Of a stretch of 64,000 bases of DNA, positions 37,201 through 42,404 are shown one piece after another (position 1 is the stretch's first letter; every line of letters starts with the position of its first letter). The DNA comes from Parelaphostrongylus tenuis. Taxonomy: Eukaryota > Nematoda > Chromadorea > Rhabditida > Metastrongylidae. The notes under the pieces were generated by a model, which saw only the letters and a list, made by a program, of their open reading frames with translations, did no database searches and was not told the origin of the DNA. The translations under genes and the position numbers were made by a program. Where the stretch lies: positions 143,669-207,668 of the forward strand of contig JAHQIW010000201.1 of assembly GCA_019055375.1 (NCBI GenBank), read 5' to 3'.

Positions 37201-38467
37201 GCATTTCTGGAACTTTCGAGTCCATAGAACTCAGTCGTCAGAGTCAACCTGCTATGGATTTGGTTCGCTTTAGATTGCTTGCGCACCCAAGAAAGTCAAG
37301 TCCCTCACACCTTTCATGGCGACGAACCAAACAGTTTGCGAGGAAAAAAAATACTGTCTTGATTTAACATTGGGTCAACGAAAACCACTTCATAGACCTT
37401 CATAGACCAGATCTACATTCAGTCGAATCTACGAGGTTCAGTGAAATGGAATCCAAAACGCATTCTTGAGACATGATCAACATCGAATGCTCTTTCTTAT
37501 TGTTCATTATGAAACAAGTATACCCCAACGAATTTCCACGCGTATGATGGCCTACGGTGGTAAGACATTTATGAAATCGAATATCTTTTCACACACTCAG
37601 AATACGATTCGAAACCAGGAGTTCTTGGCTTTTTCATGGCAATTTACTCGTCGTTTCCACAATTCATAAGTAGTAACGGTAACCAAAAGATGAGATTTGA
37701 ACGGTTTCCAGTTTCTGAACGGTCAGTTGCATTCTCGGAAACGGCTAGAATAAATTATGAGCGAATGTGTGACATATCAAATTGCGCAGCATAATCTAAA
37801 CAAAAGTGATTCTGGTAACTGATAATGGAAACTAGGACTGATTATTCATTGAAATTAAGGGAAATGCAGTACAGAATAATGAGATGCTATGGTATTGCAC
37901 AGCTCTGACGACAGCGCCTAATCATCGAATTGAGCGAAAACGAGAAAGAGAAGCAATAAATTTTCTTCGAGAATGAAGTACAAGTAGGAAGGCCACGATG
38001 TTGAGAAAGATGTCGAAAAAAAAACTCGGCTACTTGTGCACTATAAGGAGATGAGTAGACCGGTTCGAAGAATCAGTAGAAAGGAAAAGTAATTAAGTGA
38101 GCTGTCAGCTTATTATGAACCTACGTTTTCACTTCATGCTATTTTTTTCAGAGGTTCTTCACAATATAAGCATTTAATAGTTGGAAATTCCGAGAGATAT
38201 GTTTTGTAATGCTGAATTTAAAGTACTCGATCAAAAGCAGAAAACCAGAGACATGGATTTCAACGTTATGCGAACACATTAATCACACACTGGATCGCTT
38301 GACAAGTTCTAAATAAAAAAGAAAAAAAAGAAAAGGTATAAAAAGGAAAAAGGAAAGGGAAAAAGAGGATTACTCACCTGATCTCCGGCACGACTTCCAT
38401 AGTCGAATAGCTGCGTCTGTGCTCGTACTAAAGATATCCAAACTAATAAATTTGTTCCAAGACGCAT
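582..38467 (-). CDS. nid-1: Nidogen/entactin-like basement membrane protein, 29 exons, 3' end outside window
   Basis: Multi-exon minus-strand gene traced exon by exon from splice sites and reading phase. Domain order is signal peptide, NIDO (G1), acidic linker, EGF, G2F barrel, linker, then eleven EGF modules, which is the nidogen architecture. Nidogens bridge laminin and collagen IV networks in basement membranes; G2 binds collagen IV and perlecan in vertebrates. About 1,170 residues are encoded here, and the C-terminal YWTD/LY propeller expected for the family is missing because the gene leaves the window on the left. Introns reach 5.6 kb and carry many transposon remnants. Two junctions are not clean: exon 5/6 needs a weak GTCGGG donor, and exon 18/19 phases disagree, so a small exon may be missed or an error present. 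Family assignment is strong; orthology to nid-1 is inferred from the architecture. Confidence 0.93.
2090..2530. repeat. Intronic foldback-like repeat (GCTATCGAACGATTACCAATA family)
   Basis: Contains GCTATCGAACGATTACCAATA at the left, a second degenerate copy near 2260, and at 2405-2510 a block (GAAAAGTTTTTGTCCAGCGAATGAGATCG) that recurs in the tandem repeats at 33.5-34.7 kb. Noncoding. Confidence 0.55.
2561..2683 (-). CDS. nid-1: Nidogen exon 28: EGF-11
   Basis: ATTTAG acceptor, ATGA|GTTAGT donor, phase 1. Encodes [11 protein letters not shown], then [13 protein letters not shown] and the last cysteine. The first loop (two residues) is unusually short. Confidence 0.88.
   Translation of the reverse strand, partial: RHLAAQIVHRMLIVFSPHRPAAGNVDATQDITETDIFVLL
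2756..2932 (-). CDS. nid-1: Nidogen exon 27: end of EGF-9 and EGF-10
   Basis: TTTTTAG acceptor, GCAAG|GTATGC donor, phase 1. First GFTGDGVHC completes EGF-9. After a short Pro-rich spacer, [15 protein letters not shown] and [17 protein letters not shown] form EGF-10. Confidence 0.9.
3145..3240 (-). CDS. nid-1: Nidogen exon 26: most of EGF-9
   Basis: TTTTTAG acceptor, CGAG|GTCTGA donor, phase 1. Encodes [16 protein letters not shown] and YVCKCIR; cysteine 6 is supplied by exon 27 (FTGDGVHC). Confidence 0.88.
3545..3815 (-). mobile_element. tRNA-derived SINE, family A
   Basis: On the minus strand it begins with a tRNA-like head (GTGGCGCAACGGTTAGAGGTGC..., degenerate B box) and continues with the shared body ACCAAGTCATCCATCC...GACTTGTCTGG, ending ATTGATTAACGCCGAGAG. 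Related copies lie at 24.7, 28.4/30.04, 40.3, 49.6 and 54.5 kb. Confidence 0.8.
3958..4092 (-). CDS. nid-1: Nidogen exon 25: EGF-8
   Basis: TTTTTAG acceptor, GCAG|GTGGCC donor, phase 1 symmetric. Encodes [14 protein letters not shown], then [17 protein letters not shown]: all six cysteines and the GYxGDG turn. Confidence 0.92.
4093..6139. other. Nidogen intron 24, no feature recognised
   Basis: Plain AT-rich intron. A 109-codon open frame at 4598-4927 (plus) has no domain-like composition and I do not consider it a gene. Confidence 0.5.
6140..6234 (-). CDS. nid-1: Nidogen exon 24: second half of EGF-7
   Basis: TTTTTTGAAG acceptor (AAG rather than CAG), CAAG|GTATGA donor, phase 1 out. Encodes [17 protein letters not shown], completing EGF-7, then a Ser/Glu spacer. 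Confidence 0.87.
6463..6532 (-). CDS. nid-1: Nidogen exon 23: first half of EGF-7
   Basis: TTATTCAG acceptor, AACAG|GTAAGA donor, phase 2 out. Encodes [18 protein letters not shown], the first three cysteines of an EGF. Split like exon 9/10. Confidence 0.88.
7519..7662 (-). CDS. nid-1: Nidogen exon 22: EGF-6
   Basis: CTTGCAG acceptor and AAGA|GTAAGA donor, phase 1 symmetric. Encodes [14 protein letters not shown], then [16 protein letters not shown]: a complete six-cysteine EGF with the E-G-D-G turn in place of G-x-x-G. Confidence 0.9.
8020..8128 (-). CDS. nid-1: Nidogen exon 21: second half of EGF-5
   Basis: TTTTCAG acceptor, TTTGG|GTAGGT donor, phase 1 out. Encodes [16 protein letters not shown], completing EGF-5, followed by an acidic spacer of about 20 residues. 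Confidence 0.87.
8315..8421 (-). CDS. nid-1: Nidogen exon 20: linker and first half of EGF-5
   Basis: TTTAG acceptor, phase 1 in. Encodes an Arg/Glu/Gln/Asn-rich linker, then [21 protein letters not shown] with three cysteines. The donor GGA|GTTCGT is modest, but the frame hits a TAG 18 bases beyond it and phase 0 matches exon 21. Confidence 0.82.
8795..9075. mobile_element. Inverted pair of tRNA-derived SINEs, family B
   Basis: Left copy (about 8795-8940) is in minus orientation and right copy (about 8960-9075) in plus. Both carry a B-box-like GGGTTCTAGTCCCGCCTGACG and the tail CACATCACT...ATTACTGGGTATATCTAT. The copies form a near palindrome with tails outward. Same family at 17.3-17.7 and 59.2-59.6 kb. 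Confidence 0.75.
9180..9262. repeat. AT dinucleotide microsatellite
   Basis: Runs of (TA)n interrupted by short non-repeat bases; intronic. Confidence 0.9.
9370..10080 (+). pseudogene. Mariner-type transposase fossil
   Basis: Plus-strand fragments in broken frames give [19 protein letters not shown] (family: W-x-P-H-x-L-T), then [21 protein letters not shown] (family: Q-x-D-N-A-R-P-H) and [16 protein letters not shown] (family: YSPDLAPxDYHLFRS). The D of the QDNA motif is N, and stop codons separate the parts, so it is dead. Confidence 0.82.
10180..10235. repeat. AT dinucleotide microsatellite
   Basis: (TA)n tract in intron 19. Confidence 0.9.
10467..10599 (-). CDS. nid-1: Nidogen exon 19: EGF-4
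   Basis: TTTAG acceptor, GAAG|GTCAGA donor, phase 1 out. Encodes [15 protein letters not shown] and [13 protein letters not shown] with six EGF cysteines. The readable frame starts in phase 0 although exon 18 ends in phase 1, so the exact 5' join is unresolved. Confidence 0.85.
12731..12853 (-). CDS. nid-1: Nidogen exon 18: calcium-binding-type EGF-3
   Basis: ATTCAG acceptor and ideal ACAA|GTGAGT donor. Encodes [18 protein letters not shown] and [15 protein letters not shown]. The D-x-N-E-C start, the Asp/Asn after cysteine 3 and the aromatic residue before cysteine 4 fit the cbEGF calcium-binding consensus. It leaves phase 1, which exon 19 does not accept. Confidence 0.92.
13430..14006 (-). 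mobile_element. Internally deleted mariner (MITE) with TIRs
   Basis: Ends form inverted repeats of about 30 bases (TTAGGTTGAAAAGAAAGTTC on the left, matching the complement of the right end). On the minus strand, a transposase N-terminal piece ending [18 protein letters not shown] (family: RWFxxFRxGDFxLxDxPR) is joined to a C-terminal piece ([18 protein letters not shown]). The central catalytic part is deleted. A relative lies at 53.2 kb. Confidence 0.8.
14004..14456 (+). mobile_element. Mariner-derived MITE abutting the previous one
   Basis: Ends GAGTCGTTCCATAAATTTTGG and its imperfect complement near 14450, each followed inward by CTCTAG...CAATAAACACC. The interior is homologous to the element at 50.1 kb and keeps a short transposase-N-terminus-like stretch ([13 protein letters not shown]). 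Immediately adjacent to the preceding MITE. Confidence 0.75.
14672..14813 (-). CDS. nid-1: Nidogen exon 17: EGF-2
   Basis: CTTTAG acceptor, CAAG|GTTTCT donor, phase 1 out. Encodes an EGF with cysteines in [22 protein letters not shown] and WKC, with a slightly long final loop. Each following EGF begins after a phase-1 boundary, the usual symmetry of EGF exons. Confidence 0.87.
14985..15065 (+). mobile_element. tRNA-like SINE head
   Basis: GGATTGTAATGGTAGCACGCC resembles an A box, and GCGAGTTCAACTCCCGCC a B box. It is followed by SINE-B-like bases rather than a tRNA acceptor stem, so not a functional tRNA. Confidence 0.5.
15434..15557 (-). CDS. nid-1: Nidogen exon 16: end of G2F and Arg/Pro/Glu linker
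   Basis: ATTCAG acceptor joins exon 15 to give RYASRNY, like the RYAxSN strand end of G2F. It then encodes a basic and Ser/Pro/Glu-rich linker without cysteine. Two phase-0 donors are possible: ACG|GTGAAC (used) or GAA|GTTGGT 18 bases further on. Confidence 0.78.
15992..16068 (-). CDS. nid-1: Nidogen exon 15: last G2F strands
   Basis: TTTCAG acceptor, TTCG|GTGAGT donor, phase 2 out. Encodes [20 protein letters not shown], matching the family LxVDxVxVxYN strand after the EC cysteine. The frame joins exon 14 only with the GTGGGT donor there. Confidence 0.83.
17300..17668. mobile_element. Composite SINE-B palindrome with unique core
   Basis: Left arm 17300-17435 (minus) and right arm 17555-17668 (plus) are inverted family-B SINEs with tRNA-like B boxes (GGGTTTGAGTCCCGTCC). 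They flank a core containing CTGCCAGCCGCCAACCGTCAAC and AACCCAGTCACGCTGACAGA. The same arms and core recur at 59205-59625, so this is one mobile unit, not two chance insertions. Confidence 0.78.
18015..18105 (-). mobile_element. tRNA-like SINE head
   Basis: The minus strand reads GCAGCGTTGGTGCAATGGATTGC... and TCTCAAGTTCAAAGCCTGCC, A- and B-box-like. No acceptor stem closes, so it is a SINE fragment rather than a tRNA gene. Confidence 0.5.
18812..18927 (-). CDS. nid-1: Nidogen exon 14: end of G2F barrel
   Basis: TTATTCAG acceptor. Encodes SYTGIDIL...[14 protein letters not shown], matching the Y-x-W...QxIxFxEC strand that closes the family G2F domain. The donor ACT|GTGGGT gives phase 0 as exon 15 requires. 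Confidence 0.88.
19005..19095 (-). CDS. nid-1: Nidogen exon 13: G2F beta-barrel
   Basis: CTTCAG acceptor, CCAG|GTAGAA donor, phase 1 out. Encodes [18 protein letters not shown] and [10 protein letters not shown], aligning with the family G-x-P-x-(I/V)-P-x-G/S...I strands and the Y-rich stretch that follows. Confidence 0.88.
19452..19598 (-). CDS. nid-1: Nidogen exon 12: G2F beta-barrel, TGGxFxR segment
   Basis: Found by looking for the G2F segment missing between exons 11 and 13. GGTTTAG acceptor, exactly 49 codons, TCTACG|GTTTGA donor. Encodes [19 protein letters not shown] and [10 protein letters not shown], matching the family NGFSITGGxFxR and QxFxGxD strands. There is one N-glycosylation sequon (NRT). 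Phase 0 on both sides fits its neighbours. Confidence 0.93.
19600..21170. other. Nidogen intron 11, no mobile element recognised
   Basis: AT-rich intron between G2F exons. Open frames at 19815-20015, 19867-20049 and 20503-20824 overlap on opposite strands and look like chance. Confidence 0.45.
21174..21370 (-). CDS. nid-1: Nidogen exon 11: start of G2F beta-barrel
   Basis: TTGTAG acceptor, GCTGAG|GTAACC donor, phase 0 out. Encodes [12 protein letters not shown], then [21 protein letters not shown] and [13 protein letters not shown]. These match the nidogen G2F N-terminal strands (PQRVxGKxxG, DLHxYVVxxxGRxYTAIS, PVGGIIGW). Confidence 0.94.
21441..21514 (-). CDS. nid-1: Nidogen exon 10: second half of EGF-1
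   Basis: ATTTCAG acceptor. Encodes [24 protein letters not shown]. The adjacent Cys-Cys after TGF and the G(Y/F)xGNG turn are the signature of nidogen EGF-1. The donor (AATG|GTCATT) is weak but is the only one giving the phase needed for exon 11. Confidence 0.88.
21613..21682 (-). CDS. nid-1: Nidogen exon 9: first half of EGF-1
   Basis: TTTTTCAG acceptor, TGTGCAG|GTATCA donor, phase 2 out. Encodes [15 protein letters not shown], the first three cysteines of the EGF that precedes the G2 barrel. Confidence 0.87.
21736..21933 (-). CDS. nid-1: Nidogen exon 8: acidic/Gln-rich linker
   Basis: AATCAG acceptor and CAAA|GTGAGA donor, phase 1 both sides. Encodes 66 residues rich in Glu, Asp, Gln and Pro with no cysteine, consistent with a disordered G1-G2 linker. 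Support comes from splice sites and frame rather than conservation. Confidence 0.75.
22068..22795. mobile_element. Foldback MITE, arms over 250 bp
   Basis: Terminal inverted repeats start TTAGGTCTTCTCATAACTTTTGG and its imperfect complement near 22790. Inward, both arms carry the GGGCTATCGA(A)CGA motif, AGCTGTTAGAGC-AAAGAAAACAATGTTTCGCAC, and a GTGAAACAAAAAAATTT block. The arms pair almost to the centre. Ends match the mariner-type TIRs at 14.0, 31.8 and 50.1 kb. Confidence 0.8.
22854..22949 (-). CDS. nid-1: Nidogen exon 7: small antistasin-like cysteine motif in linker
   Basis: TTTTAG acceptor and GCCG|GTAGGC donor, phases 1 in and 1 out, joining exons 6 and 8 in frame. Six cysteines are spaced C-x8-C-x3-C-x8-C-x2-C-x-C (CPESC...CSRCVC). 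The last five resemble the C-terminal half of an antistasin-like repeat. This module is not part of the textbook nidogen layout. Confidence 0.8.
23301..23692. repeat. Compound CA/CACC microsatellite, about 390 bp
   Basis: Nearly uninterrupted (CA)n broken at quasi-regular 8-12-base steps by an extra C (CACACACACC, CACACC). Long open frames on both strands arise because this alphabet contains no stop codon in several frames; they are not genes. Confidence 0.97.
24718..25030 (+). mobile_element. tRNA-derived SINE, family A, near full length
   Basis: Best copy of the family. Head GCATGTGGCGCAGTGGTTTGAG with B box GGTTCGATCTCGCGC, body with ACCAAGCCATCCATC and GACTTGTCTGGGAGG, 3' end GGGATTGATCAACGCCGAGAG followed by TTTATCC repeats. 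Defines the 5' and 3' ends used for the other copies. Confidence 0.85.
25150..25540 (-). pseudogene. Mariner-type transposase fragment
   Basis: Minus-strand frames give [20 protein letters not shown] and [14 protein letters not shown], resembling the catalytic-core segment (family: LFSDEKxFxVE and SxQYLxELxxR) of one mariner group, with the Glu of SDEK changed. Both ends and the frame are broken. Confidence 0.65.
25747..25882 (-). CDS. nid-1: Nidogen exon 6: end of G1 and acidic Tyr-rich linker
   Basis: TTTAG acceptor, CCGC|GTAAGT donor, phase 1 out. Encodes [15 protein letters not shown] (last NIDO strand), then a linker dense in Asp and Tyr ([17 protein letters not shown]). Vertebrate nidogen has an acidic linker with sulfated tyrosines at the same place, so tyrosine sulfation here is a reasonable inference. 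Confidence 0.87.
27076..27237 (-). CDS. nid-1: Nidogen exon 5: end of NIDO domain
   Basis: TTTTCAG acceptor, phase 0. Encodes [17 protein letters not shown]...[23 protein letters not shown], matching the NIDO strands with YAIFLYP and GxSxxxG. The 3' boundary is uncertain. A better-looking GTAGGG donor 5 bases downstream gives the wrong phase for exon 6, while CTC|GTCGGG gives phase 0, so I used the latter. Confidence 0.85.
27420..27573 (-). CDS. nid-1: Nidogen exon 4: NIDO domain, AMIVTWHEM motif
   Basis: ATTCAG acceptor, TATCAG|GTACAG donor, phase 0 out. Encodes a region ending [16 protein letters not shown]...GKATYQ. The hydrophobic VxVTWE/H strand and following K-rich turn are typical of NIDO domains, and the phase joins exon 3 exactly. 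Confidence 0.92.
28380..28605 (+). mobile_element. 5' part of SINE family A, interrupted
   Basis: Head GTTAGAGGTGCGACGCGACGC and B box GGCTCGATCTCGCGCCCG, body through GAAGGCGAATGCATGGGCGCATT. It stops where the Penelope-like element begins; its missing 3' end is at 30041-30090. Confidence 0.75.
28606..30040 (+). mobile_element. Penelope-like element (degenerate) with GIY-YIG endonuclease
   Basis: Plus-strand frames, broken by stops and shifts, give [16 protein letters not shown] and [20 protein letters not shown] (reverse-transcriptase YxDD region). Further on, [10 protein letters not shown] and [14 protein letters not shown] with [12 protein letters not shown] form the GIY-YIG nuclease of Penelope-like retroelements. 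Near the 3' end is GCTCTGACGAAGACGACCTGTCGAAACC, a motif typical of PLE ends. Not active. Confidence 0.82.
30041..30090 (+). mobile_element. 3' end of SINE family A after the PLE
   Basis: GAGCATTCCTTAGGGATTG...CTTCATCCTTTATC matches the 3' terminus of the 24.7-kb SINE. With 28380-28605 it makes one SINE split by the PLE. GCGCATT and GAGCATT at the breakpoints suggest a short, now degenerate target duplication. Confidence 0.65.
30988..31072 (-). CDS. nid-1: Nidogen exon 3: NIDO domain core
   Basis: TTCAG acceptor, phase 1 in, TTTAG|GTGTG donor, phase 2 out. Encodes [18 protein letters not shown], which corresponds to the conserved NIDO segment that in other nidogens reads as a hydrophobic APF followed by GKVYYR. 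Confidence 0.87.
31825..32400. mobile_element. Foldback MITE
   Basis: Ends (CATAAGTTTTGACACTGCGGCAGTAAACACC and complement of GATGTTTACTGCTCTAGCG...GAAGACCTAATAAA) match the mariner-type TIRs nearby. Interior arms also pair, for example GCAGAATTTTCTAAGCTTTCTTTTGG with its complement at about 32226-32252. Confidence 0.78.
32625..32751 (-). CDS. nid-1: Nidogen exon 2: start of NIDO (G1) domain
   Basis: Starts after a TTTTAG acceptor in phase 0 and ends at CCAG|GTACC in phase 1. It encodes ILDISSGQ...[17 protein letters not shown], matching the first NIDO strands (family pattern: the D/AVYVTTNGIIA segment). It follows exon 1 in frame across a 5.6-kb intron packed with repeats. Confidence 0.9.
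32990..33135. repeat. Inverted Penelope-type terminal motif
   Basis: Contains GTTGACGTTTCGGTGGTTTC and, 80 bases on, the opposite-strand form GAAAAAGGCGGAACCGGCGAAACGTCAGC. This is the pattern of PLE ends (…GGCG…CGAAACGT). Confidence 0.5.
33540..34735. repeat. Two tandem copies of a diverged ~600-bp repeat in nidogen intron 1
   Basis: Blocks recur at about 600-base spacing: TTCTTTAGATTATCAGTAACCGTTAGATAGCG vs TTCTTTAGGCTGTTAGCAATCGTTCGATAGCG; GTGCTTATTTTCTGGAAA; TTTCC(T/C)CTACAC; and ACTAACACTC...CCAGTGAATGAGATCG vs the copy near 34640. Related to 2090-2530. No coding potential seen. Confidence 0.65.
35695..35870. repeat. Palindrome, arms about 75 bp
   Basis: GAACCGTTCAACTTCCTTTGTAGGAGAG...GTGTGTTGTCACAC on the left pairs with the complement of GTGTGATAACACACCG...AGTTGAACGACTCTGAG on the right. 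Likely a small foldback element. Confidence 0.65.
36085..36290 (+). mobile_element. Possible decayed tRNA-derived SINE
   Basis: GTGATTCAAGCCCGCATCGC resembles a B box, and GGAATCGGTAAATTGGTGCTG matches the body of SINE family A (GGTCGGTAAATTGGTACC). The rest is diverged. Confidence 0.35.
38378..38467 (-). CDS. nid-1: Nidogen exon 1: start codon and signal peptide
   Basis: Thirty codons from ATG at 38467 to a GTGAGTAA donor (phase 0). A short basic start is followed by a hydrophobic stretch (LLVWISLV) and a plausible cleavage after VRA. The mature N-terminus [14 protein letters not shown] resembles the nidogen LFPFGPGQGD start. The open frame extends upstream only through a GTG, so 38467 is the first ATG. 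Confidence 0.88.
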
Positions 38468-39599
38468 TTCTTCCAGAAAGTTTGAGCGAGTACCCACTAC
38501 TTCTTCCTTTAGTTTATTAACCTATAACGACGGTATTTTGACTATTCATTCCGAATGCTACAAAATGAAGAGAAGGAGATCGCTATCAAAAAACTTGCTA
38601 AATCATATATATTGAGGAGCAAAAGTCTATTCAAGCAAACAAAAGAGAAGCAATAAAAGAGAATTTCGCTCGTAAATATTTTCATAGAATAAAATCTAAG
38701 AGCGTTGGAGCAATGAAGCAGTTGAAATCCATGGAACAGAGATGTTGGAAGGACTACAAACCAAAAAAAAAGTCACAAAAACAAAATGATGGTTTACGTT
38801 TTTGGTCAAAGACTACATAAGGCATATATGATTTTGTAACCTCGTATCTTATTTGCTTTCGAAATTCCGAATATTTCGGCCTTGTAGGCAATCTTCTATC
38901 TTCTGGATAATTTTTGTTAAGTTAATAAACGCTTATCAAATACCACGAAGCCGCTAATACAAAGTCTGGCTCTCCAAAGTTTAGAAATGATGATATGAAC
39001 ACTTTTGAGTCCGATCGATGCTGTTACTAGAACAAATTCGAGTAGGAGAGCCGTCGATTATTCGAAATCGAATAATGGAGAGCACAAGCGTGACGCGACG
39101 ATGATTGCAACTCGGGTCGACATGGTGTGGAACAGAGGAGTGATAAGGATGGTATGGAAAAAAATGACGGAATTGATAACAAATTTAGATTGCGCAGAGG
39201 TGGCAAGCCGTCTTATAGCACTTAGAGCTCGGTATAGATCGGTTTCTGATAAAATAGCGCTGGCAATGACATCAGAATTATACTGCATCGTATTTACATG
39301 GTTGAACGTCATTCCACACTTCTCTCACTTGAGAGCAAAGTATTTCTAGGATCTGTTTTCTCACTGTTAACTTCAAAATGAAAGTGTGCTTCCAACTTCC
39401 TCTGCCAATAAATAAATTATGTTTAAAAACCAGGTATTTGACATAATCATCTAAACATTATGTAGGACAGTATTGTATTGCTGAGAGCAAGAGATTTTCC
39501 AGATCATTCTACTTCAAACAAAGTGAGAAAAGCCGCACAGAGCAACATAAGGAGTAATCTTTCCACATTTTAGACAGCTTCATTGAACGATGCTATAGA

Positions 39600-39805
39600 A
39601 ACTTGGGAAATCACTCAATCAGGACAGAGGACGGCCGATGGAAATGTCGGCGCTGCACGAGTGAGTTCCGCAGGTGGCGATGGTGGTGATTCAGATGAAC
39701 GCATCAGCCATCTCTGTTTCCCTCCCCAACCGCTTCCTCCTCTCGTTTTTCCGCTTCGCCCGGCAGTATCAGAAAAAAGAGACCAACCAATAAGCCGCGT
39801 TCCAG
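39600..39805 (-). promoter_or_regulatory. GC-richer candidate promoter region of nidogen gene
   Basis: About 1.1-1.3 kb upstream of the nidogen ATG the sequence becomes locally GC-rich. On the minus strand it carries CTTATTGGTTGG (CCAAT-box-like), a polypyrimidine tract, GCCGGGCGAAGCGG and a purine-rich block. An ORF on the plus strand here (39583-39816) is low-complexity and not convincing. Promoter function is inference. Confidence 0.3.
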
Positions 39806-40254
39806 AAAACCGATAAATGATATGAAAATCTATTAAAATGAAAAGTTAATGAACATTCAAAGGATGCATACCAATCCTGATTTATTCCATCTCTCTGCTT
39901 TTAGTCTGTTTTTTGGTCATTGCATTGGTGAATCATGAGAATTTCTATCCCACCACATAAATATGAAAAGCTCAATTGTCTGATTACCATGAAGAAAACA
40001 CACTACAAGTTGCTGTTACCATGATTCTAAAGGGATAAGCTAACGCTCACTCTAATGGTGTTCGAATTTCAGTAAAGATAGCGTTCGATGACCAGTAAAA
40101 CATGATACGCCATTTCCCAAATGTTAGGAATTCGCCTAATGCAAAGTCTGACAAATATCGAAATACTTCGGCCACGAGTAGTTCTCCAACACTGAAAATG
40201 TACATTCATGATTTTCATTATTCATGAACATGTAAATACAACAAGCCCTTAAGG

Positions 40255-40533
40255 AGAAATCTGATCAGTTCTTGACGCATGCGCCATGCATTCGCGTTTA
40301 ATTTTCAAGTTCGGTCGAAGTGACTGAAAGCATATCTGGCCTTTACAATGGCTCGCGGTGGCCTCTCGCTGTATCGGTCAGTGCTGCGTATCCTCCCAGA
40401 CAAGTTAAAGATCAGTTTGATACCAATTTACCCACCCCGGAGGGCATGGATGGTTTGGTGAACCATTAGCGCGAGGTTGAACCATGACTTTCTGTGGGAT
40501 ACAGAGCACCTCTAACCGCTGCGCTACATGCGC
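40255..40533 (-). mobile_element. tRNA-derived SINE, family A
   Basis: Minus orientation: head GCATGTAGCGCAGCGGTTAGAGGTGC near 40530, body with ACCAAACCATCCATGCC and CTTGTCTGGGAGGATACGCAGCACTGACC, running to the GGCGCATGCG region at the left. Confidence 0.8.
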
Positions 40534-40534
40534 A

Positions 40535-40620
40535 TATATATGATATAATATATATCTATATATTATATATTATATATATATATATATTATATATATATTA
40601 TATTATATATATATATATTC
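40535..40620. repeat. AT microsatellite
   Basis: (TA)n with short interruptions, directly at the head of the adjacent SINE. Confidence 0.9.
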
Positions 40621-41075
40621 ATAAACAAGGACATTGAGCATGTTTATATATGACTTATTTGATAAGTGATTTTATGATCGTTCAAGATTCGCTTTTGCAT
40701 GGACTGGTGAGGTAGCAGTGCTGGATCTTAGCGCGTAGTTGACAAGACCAGTCGCTTTTCATAGGAGCGAGATTTGTTCTAATGAGACTAGATTGCTCAG
40801 TGGTAAGTGGAACCCAGCCTGCATGGATGGAATTAGCAATTTTTTCAGCGTGCGAGACCGTGCCGAGTAATTTGGCACTATCACAGGATTGAAGTATTAG
40901 TATAAATCGAGAAAATATGGAATGTCCATTCAGATTAGAGAAAAATGTTCAAAAAATGTTTGACGCTGTGAAGAAAGATATATAACAAATTCATGCAAGA
41001 AAATTTTCAGTAAGGGGAAAACTTAGCTCACGTCAAAGATCATTCAGGTCAAATCTGGTTAAGAAAACTTCTCAC

Positions 41076-41300
41076 CTTGAGTTCGAGACTAGGGTATACA
41101 GCAAATTGGATGTTGTAAACGACAAAATTATTCCGATTTGAGGCGCTACTAGGTATGAAAAATGGGATATCAAGCAACTCAAAATCATCTTGGAGGTGGC
41201 TTACTTTATAGTAGAATTCCTGGTAATCGGTTTTTTGGAATTGTGCAAAGAAAATCATTGGAGCAGATTCAACATAGTACAGGATGAACAAGCCTGCCAT
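41076..41300 (-). CDS. Possible isolated exon of unknown gene
   Basis: An open minus-strand frame begins after TTGCTTTGCTTAAG and ends at a good donor CTCAAG|GTGAGAAG; an internal alternative donor is TATAAA|GTAAGC. The 75-residue translation has mixed protein-like composition (FFAQFQKTDYQEFYYK, DIPFFIPSSASNRNNF) but I recognise no family. It could be a gene lying between nidogen and the compositional island, or chance. Confidence 0.25.
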
Positions 41301-42404
41301 CTTAAGCAAAGCAATTTTAATGAAAAAAAAGGTAAAGATGACTTTTCTAAGGAAGGCTGTCAAAGCTAGCGAAGTTAAGGATCTTGTGGGCCAGCTACAT
41401 TTACCGATGTTGTCGTGGAACCATCTATAAATTTAAGACATATCCTAAAATATAGGAATATACTATTGCCGCGTTCCTAGAAAAACTGCTCCTTCCGAGG
41501 CTTTTTATTTGATTGTAAGTGTTCTTTCATTTTTCCAAATTTGCGATTCTTCTCCTTTCCGTTAATCCGAGGTTTGTCAATCTTTTGAGTGCAGCTTACG
41601 CCATTTTCTATTAGCTTGGAGACGTTGGCTGGCATTCCACTCTGATCAGGCACCGATGATGAATACGGCAATAAACGTTAACGTAAAGGTCACCGGGTCA
41701 AAACAACGTTTCGTATGCACAACACGTTCGGGGCACGCTTTACAAGTAAATGTCACCTAAGTACATTCGACGATGGCCATGTTGGATTTAAGGGCTATTC
41801 CTTTTTGCAGCGGACTTGGTTCTGGAATCATAGTCAGCAAAAAACACAACTTTAAGATGGATTGAGTACAATACACATGATGCATGACTATTAACTGCTT
41901 TGGAATTTCGACCTATATTTCGGCTCATATCGAGACTTTTCTTATTTTAGCAAAAAAAATCTTATGATAGGAATAAATAGAACGATAAACTGAATTAACG
42001 ATAGATTCCGAAAAGTACTCTCTAGAATAATTAATTGACTCCACATAATAAGCGAAATTAGTGAATTCATCGCGTCAAGCTTTCAAACAAAAAATAACCT
42101 TGAGTTAAATTCGAACAGTGCGAGCTTTCCAGCAGAAACCACGATGTTCCTTTCTCGTAAGAATCGATTTCAATATGTGTTCGGTTACGTGAGGTTCTAT
42201 GAATTGTATTTTGATCGTAGTATGAGGCGCATTTAGGTGATACATATAAATATCTGACAAATGCGAATTTAGCCAAAAGTCACTGCGTCATTGTACCGGA
42301 AAAACATAGAGAAACACTGAATCGGCTTCTCTTCTTCAGATACCAGTTTGAAACCGGCTTGCGTCTACAGAGAGTGGCCGTGGCGACGTATTTCCCCCCC
42401 CCCC

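Larger units (their letters stand above)
34740..38370. other. Remainder of nidogen intron 1, mostly unassigned
   Basis: AT-rich intron. Apart from a palindrome at 35.7 kb and a possible decayed SINE at 36.1 kb I see nothing identifiable. First introns of this size often hold enhancers, but nothing here shows that. Confidence 0.4.

Noticed and set aside
39005..39349. 114-codon plus-strand ORF upstream of nidogen
   Set aside because: Opposite strand to the gene, no recognised motif, and the antisense frame is equally open; not enough to call a gene.
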